Of a stretch of DNA of 64,000 nt, positions 1-11,144 are shown in pieces (position 1 is the stretch's first letter; the number at the start of each line of letters is the position of its first letter). The notes beneath the pieces are model-generated. The model was given only the letters and a program-made list of their open reading frames with translations. It had not been told where the DNA came from and did no database searches. The translations under genes were made by a program, and so were the position numbers. The DNA is taken from NCBI RefSeq assembly GCF_009711715.1, contig NZ_VENF01000011.1:124001-188000 (forward strand). The letters run 5' to 3'. The stretch is from Methylophaga sp. (GTDB lineage Bacteria > Pseudomonadota > Gammaproteobacteria > Nitrosococcales > Methylophagaceae).

Positions 1-264
1 CAGTTTGAGCCCGAGGCACTGGTCGGCATCTATCGCTGGGTGCATCCACTCAAGAACGAAACCTATATCCGCTATTGTTTTTGCGGCCAGGTCGCCCAAC
101 ATAATCCGGAACAGGAACTGGACGGGGATATTCACCGCGCCCTGTGGATGACGCTGGAACAGATTGAAGCTAGACAGGCCGAACATCGCAGCCCACTTGT
201 GCTGCAATGTTTTCAGGACTACCTGGCAGGTCATCGCTATTCACTGGATTTATTACGTAACTGA
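1..264 (+). CDS. nudJ: NUDIX hydrolase NudJ, C-terminal part (gene runs off the left edge)
   Basis: The reading frame is open from base 1 to a TGA at 262-264, so only the last 87 codons are present. The visible segment contains the [11 protein letters not shown] stretch and a C-terminal tail resembling E. coli NudJ (YmfB), a NUDIX enzyme that hydrolyses HMP pyrophosphate and nucleoside di- and triphosphates. The NUDIX box itself would lie upstream of the window and cannot be checked. The gene ends one base before the mnmA start, and nudJ next to mnmA is the usual gammaproteobacterial order. That context is a main reason for choosing NudJ over a generic NUDIX call. Confidence 0.75.
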   Translation, partial: QFEPEALVGIYRWVHPLKNETYIRYCFCGQVAQHNPEQELDGDIHRALWMTLEQIEARQAEHRSPLVLQCFQDYLAGHRYSLDLLRN

Positions 265-265
265 T

Positions 266-1369
266 ATGGCAGAACAGAAAAAAGTAGTCGTCGGACTTTC
301 CGGCGGTGTCGATTCCTCAGTCGCAGCGCTGCTGCTTAAACAGCAGCATGACAAAGTCGAAGGCCTGTTTATGAAAAACTGGGTCGATTTTGCTGATGAG
401 AGTGAATGTACGATTGAGGAAGATCGTAAAGACGCCATGTCAGTGGCGGAAACCGTCGGCATTGACTTCCACGAAGCCAATTTTGCGATGGAATACTGGG
501 ATTATGTGTTCAAGCATTTCCTGGATGAATACCGGGCCGGCCGCACACCCAACCCCGATATTCTCTGCAACCGCGAAATCAAGTTCAAAGCCTTCCTCGA
601 CCATGCGATGGAACTGGGCGGTGTGCTGATTGCGACTGGTCACTACGCTCGCGTGCAGGAGCGTGACGGTCAATTCCACCTGCTCAAGGGCAAGGATGAT
701 AAAAAAGACCAGAGTTACTTTCTTTATACCCTCGGTCAGGAACAGCTTTCCCGCACGCTGTTTCCGCTGGGCGAGTTGCCCAAAACCGAGGTACGGGAAA
801 TCGCTGAGAAAGCCGGGTTTATCAACCACGATAAAAAAGACAGCACCGGTATCTGCTTTATCGGCGAACGTCAGTTCCGCGAGTTTCTGAGCCGTTACAT
901 TCCGGCCCAGCCCGGCGAGATGCGTACGCCGGAAGGCGAATATATCGGCGAACATGCCGGTTTAATGTATTACACCCTGGGTCAGCGCCAGGGTCTGGGT
1001 ATCGGCGGACGTAAAAACAGCACTGGCGAGCCTTGGTTTGTCGCCGGTAAAGATATGGATAGCCGCACGCTGTATGTGGTGCAGGGTGATCACCCCTGGC
1101 TCTGGAGTCAGAGCCTGAAAGCCGAACAATTGTCATGGGTGGCAGGCGAAGCACCGGCTTTCCCTTGCCGTGCCGCGGCTAAAACCCGTTATCGTCAGCC
1201 TGATCAGCCCTGCACCATTACGCAGGATGATGATGGTTTAATCCACGTCGAATTCGATGACAAGCAACGCGCTGTGACCCCCGGTCAGTCGGTCGTTTTC
1301 TATCAGGGTGATGACTGCCTCGGCGGTGGCATTATTGTCTCCACTGATGCACCCGGGGTGCACCCATGA
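266..1369 (+). CDS. mnmA: tRNA 2-thiouridine(34) synthase MnmA
   Basis: Cytoplasmic enzyme that adenylates U34 of tRNA-Lys, -Glu and -Gln and inserts sulfur relayed from IscS and the Tus proteins. At 367 residues it is the normal family length. The PP-loop SGGVDSS is at residues 12-18. The two catalytic cysteines are visible as C101 (in PDILCN) and C197 (in GICFIGE). I start it at the ATG at 266, which gives the canonical N-terminus. The frame is open further upstream, but that part overlaps nudJ and resembles nothing. Its stop overlaps the hflD start by four bases (ATGA), so the two genes should be translationally coupled. Confidence 0.97.
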   Translation: MAEQKKVVVGLSGGVDSSVAALLLKQQHDKVEGLFMKNWVDFADESECTIEEDRKDAMSVAETVGIDFHEANFAMEYWDYVFKHFLDEYRAGRTPNPDILCNREIKFKAFLDHAMELGGVLIATGHYARVQERDGQFHLLKGKDDKKDQSYFLYTLGQEQLSRTLFPLGELPKTEVREIAEKAGFINHDKKDSTGICFIGERQFREFLSRYIPAQPGEMRTPEGEYIGEHAGLMYYTLGQRQGLGIGGRKNSTGEPWFVAGKDMDSRTLYVVQGDHPWLWSQSLKAEQLSWVAGEAPAFPCRAAAKTRYRQPDQPCTITQDDDGLIHVEFDDKQRAVTPGQSVVFYQGDDCLGGGIIVSTDAPGVHP

Positions 1370-1998
1370 GCCTGTCTGATCGCCAGCGTGACAGAACCAT
1401 CGCCCTCGCAGCGGTCGTCCAATCGGCCATGCTGGTGCAGCATATCGCCGAAAGCGGTCAGGCCAGCGCGACCGATATCGAAACTCTTTTGCAGAGTCTG
1501 CTGGTAGAAGATGCGCCGACCACCGAGGCGGTATTCGGCGGTATCGGCAACCTTCGTCCCGGACTGCGTGAACTGAGCCAGCAACTGTCAAAAAAGAAAG
1601 AGCAAAAGGATGTGGTGTTGCTGCGTTACGTTATCAGCCTGCTGCATCTGGAACGGCAACTGGCCAAAAATCCGAAAATGATGGATACCATCGGTCTGGA
1701 ACTGGAACAGGTGCCGCAGCAGATAGAATACTTCGGCGAGATTATGGCACCGCAGGTGATTGCCCGTTTTGCCGATATTTATCATCGTACTTTGAGCCAG
1801 CTTAAACCACAGATACAGGTTTACGGCGATCCGAATTATCTGCAGCAACCGGATAACGTCAATAAAGTTCGTGCCCTGCTGCTAAGTGGTATCCGTGCAG
1901 CAGTTCTGTGGCGTCAAAAAGGCGGCCGCCGCTGGCAGTTCCTGTTTCAGAGCAACAAGATCCTCGCTGCCGCTGAAGAACTTTACGCCGCTTGCTGA
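1366..1998 (+). CDS. hflD: High frequency lysogenization protein HflD homolog
   Basis: A 210-residue, all-helical, soluble or peripheral membrane protein of the HflD (YcfC) family. In E. coli it binds the lambda CII activator and influences lysogeny; its ordinary cellular role is unclear. Family assignment rests on length, the N-terminal [11 protein letters not shown] segment, and its position between mnmA and (in other genomes) purB. It begins inside the last codons of mnmA. Its 3' end overlaps the convergent fetB 3' end by 16 bases, so no separate terminator fits between them. In this genome purB is displaced to 5425 by two inserted minus-strand genes. Confidence 0.9.
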   Translation: MSLSDRQRDRTIALAAVVQSAMLVQHIAESGQASATDIETLLQSLLVEDAPTTEAVFGGIGNLRPGLRELSQQLSKKKEQKDVVLLRYVISLLHLERQLAKNPKMMDTIGLELEQVPQQIEYFGEIMAPQVIARFADIYHRTLSQLKPQIQVYGDPNYLQQPDNVNKVRALLLSGIRAAVLWRQKGGRRWQFLFQSNKILAAAEELYAAC

Positions 1999-2702
1999 AT
2001 AAACAGTTTTTTACTGATTTGCAAAAACAAAGCGGTCGACAGACCCGCTGAGGCGAAAATCATGCACATCACCACGATCTGGTAATGCGCTGCCACAATC
2101 GGTGACACGCCTGATAATATCTGACCGGTCATCATCCCTGGCAGCGAGACCAGTCCCACCGCCAGCATACTGTTGATAGTCGGGATAAACGCGGCCTGAA
2201 ACGCATCATTGCGCGCCTGCCTGAAAGAAAGCTGACGTGACAGTTCTGTCGCCAGCCGTTCAGCTGCCAGACTGACGCTGTTCATTGAGTTGGCAAAAAT
2301 CATCCCTGCCAATGGAATCATGTAGCGCGGATCAAACCAGGGTTCGAGACTGATAACAAGCTGGGTGACCAACAGCAGCGTCAACCCGCCTCCCGCTAAA
2401 ATACTGACAAAAGCATGTTTGAATAACCTTGTGCGGTTCGGCTTGACTGTGCCCAGCGCAATCCAGCTCGCCGCCAGTACCATCACCAGCATCACTGTGA
2501 CAACTATCCAGGCTTGCTCGGCAGCAAAAATCGTCATCAGAATATAACCGACCAACAGCAACTGAATCAGCATCCTGATCAGGGCATAGACGGCATTACC
2601 GGCCTGCAGTGACCAGTGCCACATAATGCCGATAACCAGCAAGACCGGCACAAAGGCCAGTGCCAGCTTGATGGGGGGTATGACTTGTATGGTTTCGTTC
2701 AT
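1983..2702 (-). CDS. fetB: FetB-type iron-export ABC transporter permease (UPF0014)
   Basis: A 239-residue inner-membrane protein with about six or seven hydrophobic segments and the family region IPLAGMIFANSMNSVS in its second half. E. coli FetB pairs with the ATPase FetA and is linked to iron export and peroxide resistance. No fetA-like ATPase gene is adjacent: upstream is acnB and downstream is hflD. The ATPase must be unlinked, or this permease works with another partner. The acnB terminator hairpin sits directly upstream of its ATG, so fetB depends on readthrough or on a promoter in the acnB 3' end. Family assignment is firm; direction and substrate of transport are inferred from E. coli. 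Confidence 0.85.
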   Translation of the reverse strand: MNETIQVIPPIKLALAFVPVLLVIGIMWHWSLQAGNAVYALIRMLIQLLLVGYILMTIFAAEQAWIVVTVMLVMVLAASWIALGTVKPNRTRLFKHAFVSILAGGGLTLLLVTQLVISLEPWFDPRYMIPLAGMIFANSMNSVSLAAERLATELSRQLSFRQARNDAFQAAFIPTINSMLAVGLVSLPGMMTGQILSGVSPIVAAHYQIVVMCMIFASAGLSTALFLQISKKLFIQQAA

Positions 2703-2704
2703 TA

Positions 2705-2738
2705 TAAAAAAGGCTGTTTCCCGTAAGGAAAACAGCCT
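2705..2738 (-). terminator. Rho-independent terminator of acnB
   Basis: On the minus strand a 9-bp stem (AGGCTGTTT pairing with AAACAGCCT, 2711-2719 and 2730-2738) is followed by six T residues, about 20 bases after the acnB stop. It ends two bases before the fetB start codon, so it separates acnB from fetB or attenuates readthrough. Confidence 0.85.
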
Positions 2739-2759
2739 CTTGTGCTTTAAAATGCGGGA

Positions 2760-5291
2760 TTAGCTCGCCGCCTGGCGATACTCATCCAATTCATGGAAGT
2801 TCAGATAACGGTAGATATCCGCGGCCATCGGCTGAATACCTGAAACGGCTTCCATATATTCAGCCACTGTCGGGATTTTACCGATGCTGGCCACCACCGC
2901 AGACAACTCGGCAGAGGCCAGATAGACATCGGCATTGTTGCCCAGACGGTTAGGGAAATTACGGGTCGAGGTTGAAACTACCGTGGCACCATCCGCCACC
3001 CTTGCCTGGTTACCCATACACAATGAACAACCCGGTGTTTCGGTACGGGCACCAACGCGGCCGAAAGTGCTGTATACACCTTCTTCGGTGAGCTGATGCT
3101 TATCCATTTTGGTTGGTGGCGCAATCCACAGTTTCACCGGCAGACTCTTCATGTTTTCCAGCACTTTGCTGGCCGCACGGTAATGACCGATATTGGTCAT
3201 GCAGGAACCGATAAAGACTTCATCGACTTTGGCACCCTGCACTGCTGAGAGTGGTTTGATATCATCCGGATCATTCGGACAGGCCAGAAGCGGCTCGGTG
3301 ATTTCGTTCAGATCAATATCAATCACGGCAGCATATTCAGCATCTGCATCCGGCTCCAGCAGTTCCGGCTTATCCAGCCACTCTTTCATCGAGTCGATAC
3401 GACGCTGCAGCGTGCGGGCATCCTGATAACCTTCGGCAATCATCCATTCCATCAGCGCAATATTGGAGTTCAGGAACTCGATAATCGGCTCTTTGTTCAG
3501 GCGCACGGTACAACCGTTGGCACTGCGCTCGGCAGAGGCATCGGACAGTTCAAATGCCTGCTCGACTTTGAGATCAGGCAGGCCTTCAATTTCCAGCACA
3601 CGGCCGTTGAAGATGTTCTTCTTGCCTTTCTTTTCCACCGTCAGCAGTCCCTGCTGAATCGCCGCATATGGAATGGCATTCACCAGATCACGTAAAGTGA
3701 TACCCGGCTGCATTTCGCCTTTGAAACGAACCAGTACCGATTCCGGCATATCCAGCGGCATCACGCCCAGTGCAGCACCAAAAGCGACCAGACCGGAACC
3801 GGCCGGGAAGCTGATACCAATCGGGAAACGGGTATGCGAATCACCACCGGTACCAACCGTATCCGGCAGAATCATGCGATTGAGCCAGGAGTGAATGATG
3901 CCGTCCCCCGGACGCAGAGAAACACCGCCACGGGTGCTGATAAAGTCCGGCAGTTCGTGTTGCAGTTTGATATCAACCGGTTTCGGATAAGCCGCGGTGT
4001 GACAGAAAGACTGCATCACCAGATCAGCAGAAAAGCCCAGACAGGAGAGTTCTTTCAACTCATCGCGGGTCATGGCACCGGTTGTATCCTGTGAACCCAC
4101 TGTGGTGACTTTCGGTTCGCAGTAAGTATTAGGTCGAACACCATCAACCCCACAGGCGCGGCCAACCATTTTCTGCGCCAGGGTAAAGCCTTTGCCGGTA
4201 TCGACCGGATCAACCGGACGCACAAAGACGTCAGACGGGCCCATGCCCAGCGTTTCGCGGGCCTTGTCGGTAAGGCCACGGCCGATAATCAACGGGATGC
4301 GGCCACCGGCACGGACTTCATCAGCCAGCGTCGTCGGACGCATGGTGAACTCACTGATCGTGTCACCCGCTTCATTCACAATCTTGCCTTCATAAGGATA
4401 GATGGTGATCACATCACCGCTTTCCATATGCTGCACATCACATTCGATCGGCATGGCACCGGAATCTTCGGCGGTGTTAAAGAAAATCGGCGCGATATTA
4501 TTGCCCAGAATCACACCACCCTGACGCTTATTAGGCACGTAAGGCACATCGTGGCCCATATGCCAGAGCACAGAGTTGATAGCTGATTTACGTGAGGAAC
4601 CGGTGCCAACGACATCACCAACCAGCGCCAGCGGATAGCCTTTTTGTTTGAGCTTCTCAATGTCGGCAATAGGATCATCCATTTTGCTCTGCAACATCGC
4701 TTTAGCGTGGAGCGGTATGTCCGGACGGCTCCAGGCCTCGGTAGCCGGTGATAAATCATCAGTATTGGTCTCACCCGGTACCTTGAATACGGTCAGTGTG
4801 ATTTTATCTTCCATTTTGGGACGCGAGGTAAACCACTCAGCCTCGGCCCAGGACTGTAATACCCGCTTGGCATAGTCGTTGGTTTCAGCTTTTTCCACCA
4901 CATCATGGTAGAGGTCATACACCATCAGGGTTTTGCAAAGCGCCTGTTCCGCTGTAGCGGCTGTTTCTTCAATATCAAGCAAATCAATCAGCGACTGGAC
5001 GTTATAACCGCCCATCATGGTACCCAGCAATTCGGTGGCACGGACTGGCGTAATCAAATCGCATTGCGTATTGCCTTTAGCAATATCGGTCAGGAAACCG
5101 GCTTTGACATAGGCAGACTGATCGACACCGGGCGGTACCCGATGGATCAGCAGGTCCAGTAAGGTTTCGCTGTTTTCATCACCGGCTTTCAGCTGTTCGA
5201 CCAGAATCGATACCTGCTCGGCATTAAGCGGTAATGGTGGCAGCCCTTGCTGGGCACGTTCCTCGACATGTGATTGATATTCAGTTAGCAC
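2760..5291 (-). CDS. acnB: Bifunctional aconitate hydratase 2 / 2-methylisocitrate dehydratase
   Basis: TCA-cycle enzyme converting citrate to isocitrate through a [4Fe-4S] cluster; also acts in the methylcitrate cycle. The 843 residues cover the AcnB layout: N-terminal HEAT-like domain, swivel domain, then the three catalytic domains. Cluster cysteines are recognisable in [11 protein letters not shown] and in [10 protein letters not shown] in the last fifth of the protein. The start is GTG at 5291, which gives the family N-terminus ([12 protein letters not shown]) and has a GGGGTG Shine-Dalgarno six bases upstream. It is transcribed divergently from purB across a 133-bp intergenic region containing an inverted repeat (5320-5350). 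Confidence 0.97.
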   Translation of the reverse strand: MLTEYQSHVEERAQQGLPPLPLNAEQVSILVEQLKAGDENSETLLDLLIHRVPPGVDQSAYVKAGFLTDIAKGNTQCDLITPVRATELLGTMMGGYNVQSLIDLLDIEETAATAEQALCKTLMVYDLYHDVVEKAETNDYAKRVLQSWAEAEWFTSRPKMEDKITLTVFKVPGETNTDDLSPATEAWSRPDIPLHAKAMLQSKMDDPIADIEKLKQKGYPLALVGDVVGTGSSRKSAINSVLWHMGHDVPYVPNKRQGGVILGNNIAPIFFNTAEDSGAMPIECDVQHMESGDVITIYPYEGKIVNEAGDTISEFTMRPTTLADEVRAGGRIPLIIGRGLTDKARETLGMGPSDVFVRPVDPVDTGKGFTLAQKMVGRACGVDGVRPNTYCEPKVTTVGSQDTTGAMTRDELKELSCLGFSADLVMQSFCHTAAYPKPVDIKLQHELPDFISTRGGVSLRPGDGIIHSWLNRMILPDTVGTGGDSHTRFPIGISFPAGSGLVAFGAALGVMPLDMPESVLVRFKGEMQPGITLRDLVNAIPYAAIQQGLLTVEKKGKKNIFNGRVLEIEGLPDLKVEQAFELSDASAERSANGCTVRLNKEPIIEFLNSNIALMEWMIAEGYQDARTLQRRIDSMKEWLDKPELLEPDADAEYAAVIDIDLNEITEPLLACPNDPDDIKPLSAVQGAKVDEVFIGSCMTNIGHYRAASKVLENMKSLPVKLWIAPPTKMDKHQLTEEGVYSTFGRVGARTETPGCSLCMGNQARVADGATVVSTSTRNFPNRLGNNADVYLASAELSAVVASIGKIPTVAEYMEAVSGIQPMAADIYRYLNFHELDEYRQAAS

Positions 5292-5319
5292 AGATAGTCA
5301 CCCCAAAAGTTTCTTAAAT

Positions 5320-5350
5320 CAGATGCAGGCATTTTACCTGAAAGCATCTG
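5320..5350. promoter_or_regulatory. Inverted repeat in the acnB-purB divergent promoter region
   Basis: Perfect 7-bp arms CAGATGC (5320-5326) and GCATCTG (5344-5350) flank a 17-bp spacer that is itself partly palindromic. Read toward acnB, the spacer contains TAAAAT, a plausible -10 element, at its centre. The layout fits an operator over the acnB promoter or a leader hairpin. I cannot name the regulator. Confidence 0.4.
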
Positions 5351-5364
5351 GGCACGGCGAACTC

Positions 5365-5373
5365 TGATATAAT
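5365..5373 (+). promoter_or_regulatory. Extended -10 promoter element of purB
   Basis: TGATATAAT matches the extended -10 consensus TGnTATAAT exactly and lies 51 bases before the purB ATG. No good -35 hexamer is visible at 17 bp, as expected for extended -10 promoters. Confidence 0.55.
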
Positions 5374-5403
5374 TTGGCTCAATTTTCTAACTAATCCAAT
5401 TAA

Positions 5404-6792
<1,389 letters not shown>

Positions 6793-6794
6793 CA

Positions 6795-7301
6795 ATGACT
6801 GAGAATATCCCGACTGAAGATAATGGCACACTGTTGACTTTCGACAGTCGGGATCAGGCTGCCAAACTGGCTTTGGACCTCATCAACAAGGCCCGCCAGG
6901 AAATCTGTTTCTTCGGGCCGCTGATTGATCCGGTACTGTTCGATAACGATGCAGCTGCGGAAAAACTGAGCGAGTTTGCCCGGCGCAGTCCACGCACCCG
7001 TATTCGTATTGTTGTGAACGATACACAGAAAAATGTGGTCAACAGTCATCGCCTGCTGCCGTTGGCACAGAAGCTCACCAGTTCGATTGACATTCATATC
7101 GCCGGCAGCAAACACCGGGATCTGCGCCAGCAATATATGCTGGTCGATGGCAAAGCCTATCTTTTTTGCCCTGTTGCCGAACGTTACCAGGGCCGGGCTG
7201 AAATGCACGCCCCCGCAGCGGTCAGGGAAATGCAGCAGGACTTCGAGGAAATCTGGAATCACAGTAAACCGGATATCAATACAAGGCGGCTGAACCTATG
7301 A
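6795..7301 (+). CDS. PLD-fold protein of the DUF7931 type, function unknown
   Basis: A 168-residue soluble protein without a signal peptide. The layout (FFGPLIDPVLFDN, then RTRIRIVVND, then HRDLRQQYMLVDGKAYLFCP) resembles one half of a phospholipase D fold, but the HxKxxxxD catalytic motif is missing. It may therefore be non-catalytic, for example a binding protein. It starts two bases after purB and its stop overlaps the next gene by four bases (ATGA), so the three genes look like one transcript. I recognise the family only as a conserved gammaproteobacterial protein of unknown role. Confidence 0.7.
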   Translation: MTENIPTEDNGTLLTFDSRDQAAKLALDLINKARQEICFFGPLIDPVLFDNDAAAEKLSEFARRSPRTRIRIVVNDTQKNVVNSHRLLPLAQKLTSSIDIHIAGSKHRDLRQQYMLVDGKAYLFCPVAERYQGRAEMHAPAAVREMQQDFEEIWNHSKPDINTRRLNL

Positions 7302-8089
7302 GAATCGTCCTGCTGTTATCTGCCCTGCTGCTATCCGTCTCGGTTTTTGCCGAAACGCAAATCCATACCATCAATCTCAAACACCGGTTGGCAGCAGAAA
7401 TCCTGCCCCAAATTGAAGCGTTCCTGCCGGAAACCGCAACGATCCGTGCTTATGACAATGTGCTGATTCTGAAATCGGACCGGGCCACGCTCGCCAATGT
7501 GCAGCAGCTCCTTGAGCAACTGGATAAACCGCAGCAAAGCCTGATCGTCACGGTAACCCGCAGCACGGAAGACCTTTCTCATCAGCGCGGCAGGCAGGAT
7601 CAGCTTGAGCTTGAGGCCGATGAAGATATCCAGGCTTCAGTAAATATTAACCGCTGGTCGACAAAAAATAGCGATGATCGCGATCAACACTACCGTGCAC
7701 GCACCATCAGCGGAAACCCGGTCTCTATCTCACTGGGTGAAGATACGCCTCAGCAACAACAGCTGGTATTTGTCGGACCCCGTGGTGTCGCGGTTGCCAA
7801 TGAAACGCGATATATCAGTACCGCCAACGGCTTTCAGGCTGTGCCCTATCTGTTGCCCGACGGCCAGGTCAGGGTTGAAATACATCCTTTCTTCAGTAAG
7901 CTGTCGCGGGTCGATGGCGATATTCGCGGTAGTGAAGTCATCACTACGGTCGTGGGACAAACCGGTGAATGGCTGGAAATCGGCCGCATCACCGAAAACG
8001 CGGAGCAGCAACGCGAGGGTGTTACCAGCTACCGCAGTCACGGCGAACAGCAGCAAATTTTGTATCTGAAAATCGAATTATCCAATTAA
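7298..8089 (+). CDS. Exported protein with a secretin-type N-terminal domain
   Basis: A 263-residue protein with a clear signal peptide (about 18 residues ending SVFAE). The next 70 residues (TINLKHRLAAEILPQIEAFL, then a VQQLLEQLDKP helix) match the N0/N1-like fold of type II/III secretins and NolW-type proteins. The C-terminal part is predicted beta-rich and contains GEWLEIGRITE. It lacks the secretin pore domain and is far shorter than a secretin, so it is not itself an outer-membrane channel. It is more likely a periplasmic partner or a stand-alone secretin-domain protein. It overlaps the preceding PLD-fold gene by four bases. Confidence 0.65.
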   Translation: MRIVLLLSALLLSVSVFAETQIHTINLKHRLAAEILPQIEAFLPETATIRAYDNVLILKSDRATLANVQQLLEQLDKPQQSLIVTVTRSTEDLSHQRGRQDQLELEADEDIQASVNINRWSTKNSDDRDQHYRARTISGNPVSISLGEDTPQQQQLVFVGPRGVAVANETRYISTANGFQAVPYLLPDGQVRVEIHPFFSKLSRVDGDIRGSEVITTVVGQTGEWLEIGRITENAEQQREGVTSYRSHGEQQQILYLKIELSN

Positions 8090-8101
8090 GCAAGAGCCAA
8101 T

Positions 8102-8719
8102 ATGAATGTGAAAGAAGCGATCGTCAGTCGACGGTCTGTGAAACATTACGACCCTGAGCATGAGATGACCGAAGCTGAAGTTCAGGAACTGATGGAACAT
8201 ACCATTCTGTCACCAACCGCTTTTAATCTGCAGCACTGGCGCTTCGTCAATGTGGTCGACAAGGACAAGCGTGAACAGATCAAAATCGCCAGTTGGGGCC
8301 AGTCACAGGTAACTGACGCTTCCATGCTGCTGGTCCTGTGTGCCGACCTCAATGCCTGGGAGAAAGATCCACAACGCTACTGGCGTAATGCACCGAAGGA
8401 AGTCCAGGACTTCATGCTGCCGGCCATCGAGAACTATTACACCAACCATCATCAGGGCATGCGTGATGAGTGCATCCGCTCTGCCGGTATTGCCGCAACC
8501 AGCATCATGCTGATGGCACGTGAAATGGGCTATGACAGTTGCCCGATGGATGGTTTCGACTTCGATAAAGTCGCACGGGTCATCAACCTGCCACATGATC
8601 ACATCATCGTGATGATGATCACGATTGGTAAGAAAATCCAGGATGCGCGTCCTCGCGCCGGTCAGTTACCGCTGGAAGAAGTATTCTTTACCGACCGTTT
8701 CCCGGGTAATAACCAATAA
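8102..8719 (+). CDS. Nitroreductase family protein (FMN-dependent NAD(P)H oxidoreductase)
   Basis: A 205-residue cytoplasmic flavoprotein of the nitroreductase superfamily. The N-terminal RRSVKHYDP and SPTAFNLQHWRFV segments are the usual FMN-phosphate and isoalloxazine contacts, and GYDSCPMDGFD lies in the second half. Members reduce nitroaromatics, quinones or flavins; the physiological substrate cannot be read from sequence. It follows the secretin-domain gene by 12 bases, so it is probably the last gene of that transcript. The next gene is convergent. Confidence 0.85.
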   Translation: MNVKEAIVSRRSVKHYDPEHEMTEAEVQELMEHTILSPTAFNLQHWRFVNVVDKDKREQIKIASWGQSQVTDASMLLVLCADLNAWEKDPQRYWRNAPKEVQDFMLPAIENYYTNHHQGMRDECIRSAGIAATSIMLMAREMGYDSCPMDGFDFDKVARVINLPHDHIIVMMITIGKKIQDARPRAGQLPLEEVFFTDRFPGNNQ

Positions 8720-8768
8720 CAGCCGGATTGCGGATAGCGCTTTCTTGCACCGTTATGCTGAGGCAGGT

Positions 8769-9806
8769 TTAGATAATGGGTGGTGGCGCTTCTGAAACAC
8801 AGTTGCGCCCTTTCCGTTTGGACATATACAAGGCACGATCAGCGCGCTGCATAAAGCTTTCGACACCTTCGGTGGGGACATAGCGGGCAACACCGAAGGA
8901 AATCGTAATTTGACCCAGCGATTCATGGGTATCCTTACGCTGAATGCGCTTGGAAGCGATTTCCTGACGGATATTATCCGCCACGGTCTTGGCATTCTGC
9001 AGGCTGGTATTGAGCAGAATGATTGAGAATTCTTCACCACCGTAACGTGCGACCAGATCCCGCCCTTTGACACTGTCTCTCAAGGCGTTCGCAATCACTT
9101 TCAACACCTGATCACCTACCAGGTGTCCGTGCTGATCGTTAATGTCTTTGAAATTATCAAGGTCGCAGAACAGCAGGCACACATCAAGACCGCTACCGTC
9201 AGCATCTTCAGTGACTTTAGCCACCAGATCATCAAAAGCTTTGCGGTTTGCCAGACCCGTTAAGGTATCGGTTTTCGCCTCACGCTTGGTGACTTCCAGC
9301 TCTTTTTTGAGCTTGTTAACTTCCACCATCGCGGTATTGAGACGCTCGGTCAGCAACTCACCATTGTTGATGGCCAGGCGGGTCTCATTCAGAATCTCAT
9401 CAACGATCTCGTGAATCTGTTGCGGACTCATATCGCGGTTGACCTTGCCCATCAGCGTGTTCAGGTGCTGATTAACCTTGTCATTGTGCGCCACACTGCT
9501 GCAGACAAAGTTCACGACTTCGCGCAACAGCCGGGCGAGCTCGAGGCGCAACTCAATCACTTCCTGACGATCTTTTTCCAGATTGAAAAACTGGTCATGA
9601 AGTGTCTTGCACTGTGCCTGGCTCAGCTCGGGATTGACTGCAAGCATAGACTGGATTTGTTCAGACAGTTTGGCATTGGCACCCGACACATGCTCATACC
9701 AGACAGCGTAATTATCCGGTGTCATCGGTACACCGTGCTTTCTCATCAGCGGCAACGCCAGTCGCATGTATTCTGCGGCTTTGTCTGATAATTCGCTGTA
9801 GTCCAT
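8769..9806 (-). CDS. Diguanylate cyclase with N-terminal helical sensor region
   Basis: A 345-residue protein without membrane segments. Residues 1-170 are helical with coiled-coil character and no recognised ligand domain. Residues 175-340 form a GGDEF domain with the active-site motif GGEEF at 256-260, so it should make cyclic di-GMP from two GTP. The inhibitory RxxD site usually found just before the active site is KGRD here, so product inhibition may be weak or absent. It is followed on the minus strand by nothing collinear; argG lies 21 bp upstream in the same direction. Confidence 0.9.
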   Translation of the reverse strand: MDYSELSDKAAEYMRLALPLMRKHGVPMTPDNYAVWYEHVSGANAKLSEQIQSMLAVNPELSQAQCKTLHDQFFNLEKDRQEVIELRLELARLLREVVNFVCSSVAHNDKVNQHLNTLMGKVNRDMSPQQIHEIVDEILNETRLAINNGELLTERLNTAMVEVNKLKKELEVTKREAKTDTLTGLANRKAFDDLVAKVTEDADGSGLDVCLLFCDLDNFKDINDQHGHLVGDQVLKVIANALRDSVKGRDLVARYGGEEFSIILLNTSLQNAKTVADNIRQEIASKRIQRKDTHESLGQITISFGVARYVPTEGVESFMQRADRALYMSKRKGRNCVSEAPPPII

Positions 9807-9827
9807 CCAGTCTTTCCTCGACCTAAA

Positions 9828-11039
9828 TTAACGTTTCTTGTTGCCGGCGATTTTCAGACGCAGTGCATTGAGTTTGATGAAGCCTTCGGCATCTTTCTGA
9901 TCATAGGCACCGGCATCATCTTCAAAAGTCGCGATCGACTCATCAAACAGGCTGTCTGTCTCAGAGGCACGACCAACCACAATCACGTTACCTTTATACA
10001 GTTTCACTCTGACAACACCGTTAACGGTTTTCTGTGACTCGTCAATCATCGCCTGCATCATGACGCGTTCCGGTGCCCACCAGTAACCGTTGTAAATCAT
10101 CTGGGCATAGCGCGGCATCAATTCATCTTTCAGGTGAGCGACTTCACGGTCCAGGGTTAAAGACTCGATCGCACGATGTGCTTTCAACATCACGGTACCA
10201 GCCGGCGTTTCGTAGCAGCCACGTGACTTCATACCTACATAGCGATTTTCGACGATATCCAGACGACCAATGCCGTTATCGCCTGCCACTTTGTTCAGAT
10301 AGCTCATGACCGTTGCCGGCGTCATCCGTTCGCCATTGATAGCGACGATATCGCCCTGCTCGTAGCTCAGTTCCAGATAAGTCGGCTCGTCCGGTGCATT
10401 TTCCGGTGATACTGACCAGCGCCACATGGATTCTTCAGGTTCAGCCCACGGATCTTCGAGAATGCCGCCTTCGTAGGAAATATGCAGCAGGTTGGCATCC
10501 ATGGAATAAGGCGATTTTTTGCCCTGTTTCATCTCTACCGGAATACCATGCTGCTCTGCATAATCCAGCAGTTTCTGGCGTGACAGCAGATCCCATTCAC
10601 GCCATGGCGCGATAACTTTGATACCGGGATTCAGTGCATAAGCACCCAGTTCGAAACGGACCTGATCATTACCTTTACCGGTCGCACCATGAGCAACCGC
10701 TTCCGCCCCGGTCTCACTGGCAATCTCAATCAGACGCTTGGCAATCAGCGGACGGGCAATCGAGGTGCCCAGCAAATACTCGCCTTCATAGATGGCATTG
10801 GCCCGGAACATCGGGAAAACATAATCGCGGGCAAACTCTTCGCGCAGGTCTTCAATGAAGATTTCTTTGATGCCCAGCGTTTTTGCCTTGGCACGGGCTG
10901 GTTCAACTTCTTCACCTTGTCCCAGATCGGCAGTAAAGGTCACCACCTCGGCGTCATATTTATCCTGCAGCCATTTCAAAATAACTGAAGTATCAAGGCC
11001 CCCTGAGTAGGCCAGCACGACTTTATTAATCTTAGACAT
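9828..11039 (-). CDS. argG: Argininosuccinate synthase
   Basis: Joins citrulline and aspartate with ATP to form argininosuccinate in arginine synthesis. The 403 residues match the short ArgG type (about 400 aa) common outside the enterics. The N-terminal ATP loop AYSGGLDTS is intact and followed by the conserved [10 protein letters not shown] start at the ATG at 11039 (MSKINKV). A TTG two codons upstream keeps the frame open but is a poorer start. It stands alone between dam and the diguanylate cyclase gene, not in an arg operon. Confidence 0.97.
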   Translation of the reverse strand: MSKINKVVLAYSGGLDTSVILKWLQDKYDAEVVTFTADLGQGEEVEPARAKAKTLGIKEIFIEDLREEFARDYVFPMFRANAIYEGEYLLGTSIARPLIAKRLIEIASETGAEAVAHGATGKGNDQVRFELGAYALNPGIKVIAPWREWDLLSRQKLLDYAEQHGIPVEMKQGKKSPYSMDANLLHISYEGGILEDPWAEPEESMWRWSVSPENAPDEPTYLELSYEQGDIVAINGERMTPATVMSYLNKVAGDNGIGRLDIVENRYVGMKSRGCYETPAGTVMLKAHRAIESLTLDREVAHLKDELMPRYAQMIYNGYWWAPERVMMQAMIDESQKTVNGVVRVKLYKGNVIVVGRASETDSLFDESIATFEDDAGAYDQKDAEGFIKLNALRLKIAGNKKR

Positions 11040-11144
11040 GGGCAAAAATGATTCCTGTAAATTGTGGCCCGGCTACCCTTTTCCTGTTACCAGAGTTAGC
11101 GGTCGACCGGCGCGTTTCTTGAATTAAAATGAGGCGCTATTGTA

